From positions 1,488,001 to 1,552,000 of the forward strand of contig OZ199839.1 in NCBI GenBank assembly GCA_964304625.1: 64,000 bases of DNA, written 5' to 3'. This document shows positions 15,086 to 25,861 of the stretch, piece after piece. The position numbers and the translations under genes were made by a program. Source of the DNA: Kudoa neothunni (lineage: Eukaryota > Cnidaria). A model generated the notes under the pieces. That model had not been told where the DNA came from. It saw nothing but the letters and a program-made list of their open reading frames with translations, and did no database searches. Each line of letters begins with the position of its first letter. Position 1 is the stretch's first letter.

Positions 15086-15377
15086 GATTTTTCAAATTTC
15101 AATTGAGTTTGAATAATTTTTTTTTAATTATATTTGGTCGACTTGTTAAAACAGGCCCAACAAACATCTGTATCTGAGTGGAGCGTTCATCTCAAAGCGA
15201 CTCAGAAATACATAATCATTTAATTTTAGAAGTTATTATGTATAAAATGTATTGATTGTGGGAATCAATAGAAAAACGTTAAAATGAACCTCCAACTATT
15301 TGCGCGCAAAATTTTGCGATAAGTTTAATGCGAATTACATAAAATATTTCTCGATGAAGTTGCAAGTTCCAATAATA
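15086..15377. other. Spacer between ankyrin gene 1 and the mariner
   Basis: AT-rich, nothing recognised. Confidence 0.3.
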
Positions 15378-15429
15378 CATGGGCTAATCAAAAAGTATCG
15401 AGATTTATTAAATAAAAAGATATATACAC

Positions 15430-16485
15430 AAATATAATGAATTTTTTTAATCTCCCACAACATACTCACCATCCGCATCAGTACATTTTTCCAGTGTTGC
15501 TTGCACTGGAGGAAGCATTATTAAAAATCATTTTTTTTCATTATCTTGAGCTGCTCTGTCGCATTCTCTTTTATTTCCTCAATGGAATGGAATCTCCTTC
15601 CTTGACGTTGGAATTTAATTTTTGGGAGCCGCATGGAGCAAGATCTGGTGAGTATGGAGGATTCTATAGCTGGGTGAAGTTCACCTTGGCTAAAACTTTT
15701 GGATTTTTAATGACTTGTATGAGGGGAAATTATCGTGATGAAGTATCCAACGTCCACAGGAATTCATGTGGGGTCGTTTACGACGAATGGCATCCGTAAA
15801 TTCCGCAAAACTCTGAGAAAATACTCACTTGTGACTGTAAAAGCTTCAGGTGTGTATTCATAATAAATTTTCCCCGGATTTCAAAAAAAACTGAATAGTA
15901 CTTTCATTTTACTCCGAACGTTGGTGGACTCTCTTTGGTCTGGGCGACGATGATGTTTTCCAAATGGAAGATTGAACTTTTGTTTCGGGATCATAACCAT
16001 AAACCCAAGTTTCATCGCCTGTTACGATAAAATTCATGAAGTTATCGTCTGTTGATGAGCATTGAAGTAAATATTGAAGTTATAAATCGCAATTCTTTAT
16101 GTTCGGACGTGAGCATTCGGGGGACAAATTTGGCGGCGGCTCTTCTCATACGAAGATCATCAGTCAAAATAGCTTGACATGATCCAAAAGGTATTCCAAT
16201 ATCATTCGCAATTTTCCTAATAGTAAGTATACGTTCAAAATTGATCATATCCTTATTATCATTAATTTTTTCATGATTTCTGCTAGTTAAAGGTGGACCA
16301 GAACTATCCAAACTACCAATCGAACTCCTATTTTCTTTTAATCGGTTATGCCACTCAAAGCCTCTACTTCTACTCATGGGAATGCCTAAAAATGCTTTTT
16401 GAATCATTTCATAAATTTCGGTACAGCTTATCTCCATTTTGACGCAGAATTTAATACAAATTCTCTGCTAGTAGTTTTCTGACAT
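15430..16485 (-). pseudogene. mariner transposase, degenerate
   Basis: Mariner D,D34D transposase on the minus strand. The N-terminus (near 16485) reads MSENY, stop, QRICIKFCVK, then the helix-turn-helix part with AFLGIPMSRSRGFEWHNRLK and ILTIRKIANDIGIPFGSC. TDDLRMRRAAAKFVPR leads to the catalytic core, with VTGDETWVYGYDPETK (first Asp) and LHHDNFPS (second Asp). The third site reads YSPDLAPCGS instead of the usual CDFF, so the last Asp is replaced by Gly. Several in-frame stops and shifts occur between 15500 and 15900. It is not functional. Confidence 0.9.
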
Positions 16486-16527
16486 TCTCGCAAGCAACGT
16501 CGTCCCATTTCTCCACTTAAACAACTA

Positions 16528-17903
16528 CGGTCGAACCTGGATATTGCGCAATTTTTCTAGAATGGGAAAACATTACGCAGTACAAGTTATTAATGCAAGC
16601 GTTTATGCACAAAAAATAATAATTTATTGGGGTTTAAGATAAAAAATAACTGGTAATTTCAGTTTATTTGCACATACTTTCGATTATTTCAGGTATGAAC
16701 TCAAAACTATGTTTTGACAATAATGCTGTTGAGTTTTCTAACAAAAGTTTTATGATTAAATTAATTGATTGTTTGAGTTCCGCAGTTGACACAATCGCTT
16801 CCTCTTTTAGAAAAGTTGGATCGAAATTTCCTTGAAATTTATCAGATGCATAAGCTTCAGGTAAAGCTATTGACTCCTCATGTATTTTCCCTCTTCTTCA
16901 ATATTGTTGGTTTCATCGTATTTTTACCTAAAAGTTAAAGTCTATAAACAATTAAATAATGTGACTAAATTTTCATTATCTGTTAATTAATCTTTAATTT
17001 GGTATATTGTAGTACCAGAGTACAGTGTTCAAAAAATCTAGATTTTCTAAATCAGTTTTGAATTATATTCGATGATACGTTTTCCCATACATGATTTAAA
17101 GTTTTAGTAAAACTAAAATTATATACTTAATTAAATTTGAATTATCCATATTTATTACGTTGCACTTTTCATATCGTAGTGCAATTTTTTGAAATTTTAC
17201 CAAAAACCCATCATAGTTTGATTATTCACATTATTGGATTCATCATGAAATTTTTTTATAATTAATTCCAAATCTATTTTTAAATTCTACGAACCAATCG
17301 TTACTATCGGTGAATTTGTCAATACCTATGGGTTTAACGATATTTTTTGTCTTTTCAACCATTAAGTAAGCAGGAACAACCTTTTTTTCAATTCGCATTT
17401 TAGTTATTCATGTATAGAATAAATTAACTAACTCCGTGTACTCGTCTTCTTTTATTTTGTTTGGAGCCGAAATAATAGAATTAATAATATCATGCTGAGA
17501 AGCTATAATTCTATCAATTGTAGAATGCCTTGCAAATATATTATATAGCTTGAGAAGTTTAAAAGTCATTCCTTTTTCTCTTTTGAGTGATTTAATCGAA
17601 TTGTAATATTCGATTATTTCAATTTTTTAAGCCATTGTTCGTTGATTACTTACCATTTTTGTTTCGCAGAATTCAAAAAGGAGATTAATTGAGAATTAAA
17701 CTGAACAAAATGTTACGCCGTAGCGAGAGTTGAGTTATAACACACTAACTTAAATTTATACTTCTTTAATCAAATCTTTTTATCTTCGATTGCTCAGTAA
17801 ACATCAATTTAAATAGTGTAAAAGCAAAGTTTGAGTAAAAAATTTAAAATATCCTTTATATTTCTATGAATTTGTGAAATTACACAGTATCTAGGTTCGA
17901 CTG
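16528..17903 (-). mobile_element. Tigger/pogo-like element nested in the mariner, internally deleted
   Basis: Inverted ends CGGTCGAACCTGGATA and CAGTCGAACCTAGATA are flanked by TA (16526-16527, 17904-17905), as for pogo/Tigger elements. A minus-strand remnant from about 17656 to 16664 shows a CENP-B/Tigger-like DNA-binding part (KIEIIEYYNSIKSLKREKG, HSTIDRIIASQHDIINSI, DSNDWFVEFKNRF) and a C-terminal tail (LPEAYASDKFQGNFDPTFLK). Only some 390 bp lie between them, too little for a full DDE core, so the catalytic part appears to be deleted. It sits about 40 bp upstream of the mariner transposase start. Confidence 0.8.
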
Positions 17904-18050
17904 TAGCCGCTAGATTTTATTATTGATTTGTTAAATTTGTTTTCAAAAATATGCGAATACATATCTTTTACAACATTCTATTTTTTTAATTACATCTTGG
18001 TCATACGAGGAGATATTTAAAAATTCTCGATACTTTTTGATTTTCCCAGG

Positions 18051-19615
18051 TATGATGGGTGAAGAATCAAAAAATGAATAAAATTATTGTAGCTGTCTCC
18101 ATACTTTCCGTGTTTTAAATCGAACGAATAAATTTTTTATGGGCTTAAATCCATAATGAAAATAACATAGCCGAAAATTCATAGACTCGATTGAGTGTAT
18201 TGAGAAAAGCCAAAAGGGTATTTCATCAACATATTGCTGAAACTATCTAAAACATTTCAAGTTTTAATGTTTCTGTTCTTCAAAATGAAAACAAATTAAC
18301 CTTTAGAAGTATTTTGGAGCATACATACGATTAATTATCTTTTTTGTGTTTATTGACAAAATTTTTAATGCCGCAGGAAATTTTCAGGTTTTCTGAACAT
18401 TAAAACAGCTTAATTGAGTATAATTACAAAATATTCCAGAAACTTGCAACTTGATGGAGAAATACTGTATTAATCCTTATGGCTCATTACTGGATCTACA
18501 ATCAATTTGTTTTCAACCTTAAAAAGGCTCAAATTTTGTTGCAATTCTACGTGAGTGAATACCAAAATATTTTTATCATTTTGTTCCATTAAAAAAATCA
18601 TTATTTTTGTTTGTTTAAAGCTTTGTTGGTATTAACTTTCTAATGATTTTGGGGTGTATTACCCAAACATTATTAAAACCAATAATAACTTATCTTTCAT
18701 GTTCTTTTCACGAGGTTAAACTCAGGATATTTTAATAGATTAATTTGAAATTTCATTTTGTCAGATCTGATTAAAAAATAGATTATATAGGATCAATAAA
18801 AAAATATGTTCAAGCGATTTTTAGGGTGTAATACACCCCGGTTTTTTATTGATTGGAAACGATATTGCTTATGCCTTGGTATGAAAAAGTTTAGGAGAAT
18901 ATTATCGAGTAGATTTTCATTAGGTCTGAAGTTCGCAATTTTAATTTTCGCAAGTTCCGTGTTGTTAATGGCGTGCAGCTCTAAAGACTACAATAGTGAA
19001 AACCAATCATCTGGTAATGATTCGGATGATTTTGTTGTTGGATCTGTGATAAATTCAGACGAATTCATCGAAATCCACTCCTCTGCCGGATCATTGAAAA
19101 ATAATAATAATGTTGTGTGGAATTTAAATCAAGAACTTCTTTTGAAAACATTATGCATAGTCATCCAGAACCAACAAATTACTATCGTCAACGGATTAAA
19201 TGTATTTATGATGATTTGTTATTTTCTATAACCTAAATATTTATTGTGAAATAATGAATTATTCCAATTTATTTGTAAAAACATATTATAAGGAGCATTA
19301 GTAGGAGATTGATGGAGTCGAATCAACATATACCTAGTAATTCTGATCTCAATGGTTATCCATAAAGATAGACAAGAACGACTTTGTGTATTGTTTAGTG
19401 TAGATGATGGTAGAAAAATATATCGTCACATTTTATCGCTACGAAAATCTAGGTGGGTGCCAAGGGCCTTGTATTTCGACGATGCTAGGATGCTAGACCC
19501 AAGAGAAGAGGCGAACTAGCAATAAATTTTGTTCCGTCAGTGGGGTGTAACTATTGTTGAGCGGTTGGTAGCGTTAAGAGGATGATTTCCTCTCAAGCAA
19601 TATTTGCCTCCAAAG
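18051..19615. other. Spacer with a piggyBac-type end and an orphan frame
   Basis: At 18632-18666 TTAACTTTCTAATG is followed by GGGGTGTATTACCC, and a second palindrome GGGTGTAATACACCC lies at 18825. These resemble the piggyBac-type ends elsewhere in the window. No transposase catalytic domain is visible. Confidence 0.4.
18806..19231 (+). CDS. Orphan frame of 141 codons, possible transposon remnant
   Basis: Not recognised. An uninterrupted frame starting MFKRFLGC, with a second Met at about codon 26 followed by basic residues, a hydrophobic run (LKFAILIFASSVLLMAC), then a Ser/Asp-rich stretch (NSENQSSGNDSDDF). The hydrophobic run ending in Cys looks like a signal peptide, even a bacterial-type lipobox, but codon use and base composition are like the surroundings. 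Its place just inside a TTAA-type end makes an acidic N-terminal remnant of a piggyBac-like transposase equally possible. It may also be a chance frame. Confidence 0.2.
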   Translation: MFKRFLGCNTPRFFIDWKRYCLCLGMKKFRRILSSRFSLGLKFAILIFASSVLLMACSSKDYNSENQSSGNDSDDFVVGSVINSDEFIEIHSSAGSLKNNNNVVWNLNQELLLKTLCIVIQNQQITIVNGLNVFMMICYFL

Positions 19616-20783
19616 CAGCGGTTCTTAACCTTTATTCCTTGCGGATCCGTAATGTGTTCAATTGACTTTACACGGTTCCCACCTATTTCAATGCATGTTC
19701 AAACGTACCTTAAATAGTTGAACCCTTTCATTCACATTGTCTATCTTAGTGGACATATGAAAAAGATCCTAAATTATTTATTTTTAAAAGAATAAAATTC
19801 TAATTGTATATAATTTTAATACTAGTTTAGTATAACAAGTTCTCGATGCAAAAGAAAAATTTGGGAACGAGAGGGTTAATTTAAGTTACTCATCTAAATC
19901 CCCAATTTTATTGAAATATTTATTATGTAAATTAAATACGAAGTAGTTTTGTTTGTAAATCATAAATTTTTAATCATTTGGAAATGAATTATTTTTAATA
20001 CTAAAACAAAAAATTGACAACGATTAAATCATTCTCAGTGATTTTTGTTGGAAAATATTAGAACACTAACCGAGTATAAACAATGACGCGCAACATATTC
20101 AAAGAAATATATTTATGAAATTTTTTAAATCGTCATATACACATATTTAAATATTAAAAGTAAAATCCATAAAAAAATTTCAACGAGAAAAATTCTCTTA
20201 TAATAATAGGAATATTTTGCTATACATCGTCTTTTTTGATTAGTGATGGTGTTTATTAAAATAGAGTGAAAAAGTATTATCATATAATAGAATTCGAATT
20301 TAATACAAAACGCATATTTCTTATATATAATAATAAACACTATTGAATATTTAATGATATTTTTGTCAACAAGACTACGAAAATTTGACAATGCTTTCGA
20401 AACAACCAACAAACATATAAACGATGTCGTAATTTTGTTTTTATGGTATCAAGTGAGGAAAATCTAGATCCGCAAAAATAGGTTGCTGTAAAAGGAGTAA
20501 TTATTCTGATTGCGTAACCTTCATCATTAATAAACACCTGTTTAAATTTTGTTTATCGAATAACTTGTTTGTATGGATTTTTTTTGTCAAAATAAATTTA
20601 ACACAAAATTTTATGACAAATATAAAATATTAATAAAAGATAATAACACAAAGATATATTAGAAACTTTAATAATTACATTAACACTAAAAAATACCTAA
20701 TTACAAGGAATGTGTGTTGATAAGATAGGATTCAAATTCGATTGAAATCACCCACGGACAGACCTCAGGTTAAGAACCGCATG
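19616..20783. mobile_element. hAT-like non-autonomous element
   Basis: The left end CAGCGGTTCTTAACCT (19616) and the right end, reverse complement, CATGCGGTTCTTAACCT (20783) match over GCGGTTCTTAACCT and keep a subterminal GCGGATCCGTAATG / TCCGTGGGTGAT similarity, as in many hAT elements. No clear 8-bp duplication was found and no transposase frame remains. Confidence 0.55.
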
Positions 20784-21565
20784 TTTAATGACTTTAATAT
20801 AGAATTCCTTTATTCCTCAAGGCAGCCCTGTTAGATCCAACTAGTACTTTGTAGATGGGATAAATATGTGCTTAATCGGATGTTTTTATAATAAAACAAA
20901 AACAATCGCACGCTATTAGTGATCTTAATGTTATTTCCAAACAAATCAAAAATTATATGAAAAATTATTGGAAAGGTAAAGTTGGAATCAAAAAATACAC
21001 CGTATCGATGTCTCGCTTAGATCATGCGCGCACATGGTTACACAATAGCGAAAACCGGATAATTTAGCAAATCAGATATGTTAAAATAATTTAATAATAT
21101 TTACAACATTTTAACATACTGTATTAAAGTAATTTCAACTATCCTTGGTAGTCTCTATATGGAACATATATATCACGACACTTAACAGATAACGGTAGTT
21201 GCCGACAATAAAGAATTAACCTTTCTACAATCTAAAAAATTGTATATGATAACATATATTTCTTAAAAAGCATTTTTTGTGGTATTTGGATAATTAATAT
21301 AATAACAATGAGGCTGCATCTTCAAATATTAAAAATGAAGAGAGAGCTTCGAAAATTCGTTAGGAGGATTAATGTTCTCTGGGAAAAGTGAGAAAATAAA
21401 TAGAAAATTCATAAAATACCTCTAAAAATAATAGATTGGCCTCGTTTATTCCACTAGGGGAAACATCACTATAAACAGGTGGCCTGCTCCGAAAGAGAAA
21501 AAATTACACATGAAATAATACTTAATTTATTAAGAGACTTAAAGTCGATAACAAACGAAAAGAAA
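20784..21565. other. Spacer upstream of ankyrin-DHHC copy 2
   Basis: AT-rich. From about 21490 the sequence begins to resemble the upstream flank of copy 1 (GAAATAATA..., GATAACA.ACGAA), so the duplication includes some 5' flank. Confidence 0.4.
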
Positions 21566-23787
21566 ATGTCAGAAAAGCTTGAGGAGGCTGAGATTTCACT
21601 GATTTCAGAAGAAAATAGCCGTGCAACCTCAAGAAGTGAATTTATTGACGAATGTGAAATTTTCAAGTCTGGTATAAAGTAATCGTCAAAATCAACTAAT
21701 ACTAATTATTATACTTGAAAATCATTTTCAAATTTTCTATATCAATAATAGAGATATCCATGTGTGTAGTATGCTATATAATCAACATGGTGAAGATATT
21801 TTTAAAAAATTTGATGAGTTTGGCAATGGCGTGCTGCATTGGGCTGCATTACGTGGCAACTTGAATATAATCACAATGGTCGTATCAGGAGGAAAAACTC
21901 ACAATCCAAACGATCTAAATGAGACAAATGTTGTCAATTTGAACGTGATCGCAGAGAACGATTCCAAGTCTCATCCAATTCATTGGGCTTGCGATGTTGG
22001 ACATATGCATGTGGTTGAGTTGTTTTTGAGATTGGGAGTCGACATAAATGTGTTGGACTCGAAAGATTACACACCTCAAATGATTGCCATCCAGAATAAT
22101 CATATATTGTTGACAATTTTCCTCACATCTAAAGGTACAGATATCAATCATGTGGATAGTAGTGGTGACAATTGTTTGCATTGGTCGGCCTATATGGGTA
22201 TGTGAAAAATTTGTGTGTGTGTTGTTTGCAATCACCTCACTAACATTCCACTAATTGTCAGGGAATTTGAAATTAGTCAAATACTTCCTTGAATCGAATC
22301 ACATGAATCCTTCGTTAAAAGATAATTTCAATCAAGTAAACAAACTGATTAAATTCTATTCGTAGATAATAGTTTAAATAAAAATTTATTCTTTGTAGAA
22401 CTGTTTACATTTGGCTTGTTTGAGTGGAAATGTAGAATTGATTGAATTTCTAGTTGAAGAGGTATTCAATTAATGGTAGGATAAATTTAATTAATGTGAA
22501 GATGAGGATGGACTATTTGGAATGTGGAAACAATGGAAAAAATTGTTTCGATATAGTGAAAGAAAAGAACCACTTGAAGGCCATTGAATTTTTCAAAAAA
22601 TTGTCTCCAACATTTTCCGAACAAGAACACACTGCTACTCCCATGGAAAACATGTCACTTAGTGATGTTCAGTCAGTGAAAGATTTTATTATTTACACAC
22701 ACAATATCTATCACAAAATGCCTCCAAAATTGTAATTTACCTCATTTATAACACATCAAAGTTATTCGCTATATCTGATTTGTCGTATAGAGTTTCTTTA
22801 TGGGGTAGTTACAACAACATTGAAGTGATGTCAATGGCATCAAGATCATTTTTTTGGTTGAATTGTGTGATTGTCCTCTTCGGCTTCGCTGAACAGTTTT
22901 ATGTATGGTTTCTATTCTAAAAAATTTTTTCAATGCATCATATCTAGATGTCGTCTTTTACTTACTCATATTTCATCTTTTTCCTTTTCAATTACTTGTT
23001 GATGATTATATTTTTTATCAAATTATCAAAAGTGAATAATGATATATCCTGCTTGAACAATATGGATTCATACAAAAAAACCATGGATCAGGTAATAATT
23101 ACTTAAAAAAATTAATGTTACACATTTAATTTAATTGTAATAGTTATAATTGATTATTTGATGAATTTAAAATTTAGATTTCAACCAAAAATGACTGTAG
23201 TATTCAGCTAATTAATACACCTAAACTCTGTCACAAATGCTGTGTAGTACAACCTGAAGATTGTGAACACTGTATTATTTGTGGGAAATGCGTAAATGAA
23301 GTGATGTTTCATGATTTCACTTTTGGTAAATGCATAACTAAAAACTCCATGTATATGAATCGTCTTTTAATTGTTGGGGAAAATGAACGGAGATTGTAAT
23401 TCTTGCTTAGGGGGATATACTTTGCTTTTGTTTTCCACAGATCTGTATTGTTTTCAATCTTAGCCGTTAGCTACATATATCATTCGGGATTGTGGAACAG
23501 ATTTTTCCGCTTTGTTTTTGTAGGCTACTTAATCGTATGTGCGATCTCATTTACTTACACATTTTTGGCAACAGTAATTTTTTGTTTTTATTAGTTTAAA
23601 TGTCACTGATTATTTAAATTAGACGGTCTTGTTGATTGGTGACAGTTTCGTCAATATGGTAGCACCCAGGCTAGTAAAACGTGAAAATTTCGGTTCCCTC
23701 CCAAAAAAAGGTTCCATGAAGGAAAGGGGATTAAAGGTTTTCCTTAGAAGAGACTTGGTTACTACATACAAATCATTATTTTCTTAG
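21566..23787 (+). CDS. Ankyrin-DHHC-like membrane protein, copy 2; catalytic motif lost
   Basis: Tandem paralogue of the gene at 12858, with the same exon layout and near-equal length. Start MSEKLEEAEIS aligns with MTEMVEN of copy 1. The ankyrin exon (21751-22200) is followed by KLVKYFLES, NCLHLACLSGN and a linker exon, then two TM segments (WLNCVIVLFGF; LLMIIFFIK). The cysteine-rich domain is CHKCCVVQPEDCEHC, IICGKC, VNEVMFHDFTFGKC (23229-23330), then TM3 and TM4 (FAFVFHRSVLFSILA; YLIVCAISFTYTF) and a basic tail, stop TAG 23785-23787. DHHC is replaced by MFHD here versus IFHD in copy 1: the loss is shared and predates the duplication. The start is chosen by alignment; there is no in-frame ATG further up in this exon. 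Functional inference as for copy 1. Confidence 0.85.
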
Positions 23788-24546
23788 TATTTTCATGAGT
23801 GTACTTTTCTTTGATAAATTTTAAAGACTATGCTTTTTAAACTGTATTCTCGATAATATATAATTATTGCATCTACAGAAAAATATATTTTTTAAGAATA
23901 TTTATATTATTAAGTAGTTGTTGTAATTATATTTCTACCAGTCGTTTGTTCATTGTGTATCATAATCGTATACGAATGCTAGTAGGTTTTTATATCCAAA
24001 AAAAATAAAATTTTGGTAGGTAAGAATGACTTTCGAACCCAGTTATTCCATTCGCCTTTATATGATCCACTTTTTCGTTAAAGATGGATTCGTCGAAAAA
24101 AAATAATTTTATATTATAGCTAGAACTTTAAAAATCGAGGATGATTATGTGTTGAAGTGAGGATTTAAGCAAACATATACATCATTTCGTTAAAATGTTA
24201 AAAAATTAACGTTAAACGTATCATAGTGTTTATTTTACTTTAAAATTATTGAAAAGTAATTTAGTAATCGAATTAGTTCAAATAAAAAAGGTAATATTAG
24301 GTTATATCGCCAAGCATTAATATGAAATTCATTTGTTGATGTTTAACAAGATTAGTCCAATTCATATGGTATGATTTAGAGACTACTGTGAACAACAATG
24401 AGAAATTCGATTTTTAGGATCTCTAAAGAGGAAATTTTAAACACTCAGTAGTGTTTATTCCTTTTTAAAAATATTAAATAAGGTTCCTGCGTCCAATTAT
24501 TTAAGGTAAGTTAATTAAATACAATTTAGGACTAACTACAGTAACT
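23788..24546. other. Intergenic, AT-rich
   Basis: No gene or repeat recognised. Confidence 0.4.
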
Positions 24547-25861
24547 GTACAGGAACTTAGTGCGGCACCGACCTACTATCGGAACAAAGTCGTTTCTTAC
24601 AATTTGTCCTACTAATTGATTTCTCTTTCAAAAATCTTCCATATTTCATTATATCATAAAAAATAACATTAAATAACTGAAATTCAGATCGAAAAATAAC
24701 TTTAAAACCCTAAACCGAGCATATTCAGATTCTAATGTAGTTTCCATTTTATTTAGAAAAAGTTTAAAATTCTTTTACTTTTTGTGTTAAACATAGTTAC
24801 TTACATTTATTACTCTAAAATTTGTTTATAATAAATAATAGAGACCAATCAAATAACTCGTTGGTTGTCGCTTTTTATATTTTAATGCATTACAACATTA
24901 AAATAAATTAAAGCAAGCTCATGTGATATTTAAGTTTACTTTCTTGAAACGTACATTTTTATGAACGTACTATGTACAACACAACAATTAAATGTCAAGA
25001 CACCTAAATGGGTCATATATTCACATACCAAAGGATGGTATTTCAGTAGATTATAAATATATGACGTAGTGTTACATTCTATATTCAAAAACTAGGTAAC
25101 AGATTTTTATTTTTAGGTTTTACGTCATTTTTGTATTGCTGCGATAAACAAAAAATGCCGTTGACTTATTAACATCCATGATTGATTTAACTTAAAATAC
25201 TTAAAAATAATACATTTGGGGTTGTGATAATTGCTCTACTTTAAAGTTAATTTTAATTAAAATATAATTATTGAATATTTTTGTTTTTAGTTACTTAATA
25301 TATATAAATAAAAAGATAACTTGATAAAATAAATTAAAAATTTTCATGTGTGAATTTTGGAACAAATATTGTTATAAAATTTTTGTATTCATGAATAAAT
25401 TGCCCAAAAAATTTATAAACTAAAAACCATATTTAGTTACGCTATCGTTAAATTTAAATATCTTCGTTCTAATTTGGACTATAATAAATCAGAAAGGTCT
25501 GGTTTTAAAATACGAAGTCAATATTGAACATTTACAAACTTTTACTAATAGATACAAATAACAAAAATTCAGTGAACAATTAAAGACTTCGAATTTGTTA
25601 AAATTATAGAGTCAAAAATAATTTTTTTGATGTATTTATTAACAGCATAGGCATTCCACGTGAATCCAAATATGTCCGACATAAGATTTATTTCTGGTTG
25701 ATATATGAATTCTTTTTGAGCTAAATTTAACTACACGATGTAATTTTTTGTGATAAGATCAAAAATGAAAAAACTTTTTAAAAAAGAGTGAACTAACAGG
25801 GCGAATTGTTGGAAACGACTTTATTTCCGATTTTGTATGCGACACCGCCCGAAGTTCGTAC
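24547..25861. mobile_element. Non-autonomous element with ~60-bp TIRs, superfamily unknown
   Basis: The left arm 24547-24606 starts GTACAGGAACTTAG and contains ATCGGAACAAAGTCGTTTC. The right arm 25803-25861, reverse complement, starts GTACGAACTTCGG and contains ATCGGAAATAAAGTCGTTTC. The arms align over their whole length with small gaps. The 1.2-kb interior is AT-rich without a coding frame. No target duplication was evident, so the superfamily cannot be assigned. Confidence 0.65.

Larger units (their letters stand above)
15378..18050 (-). mobile_element. mariner transposon, interrupted by a Tigger element
   Basis: The ends share AATCAAAAAGTATCGAGA within a ~30-bp inverted repeat and each is flanked by TA (15376-15377 and 18051-18052), the mariner target. 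The total is 2673 bp; removing the nested 1376-bp element and its TA duplication leaves 1295 bp, the usual mariner size. The element is dead: its transposase carries several stops and has lost its third catalytic Asp. Confidence 0.9.

Noticed and set aside
18890-18990. Bacterial lipoprotein gene or contamination
   Set aside because: The LLMAC lipobox-like run has no bacterial ribosome-binding site or neighbours, and base composition matches the surrounding eukaryotic DNA.
18636-19875. Complete piggyBac-like element of 1.24 kb
   Set aside because: A right-hand GAGGGTTAA exists at 19871, but the ends match poorly and the interval collides with the better supported hAT-like element starting at 19616.
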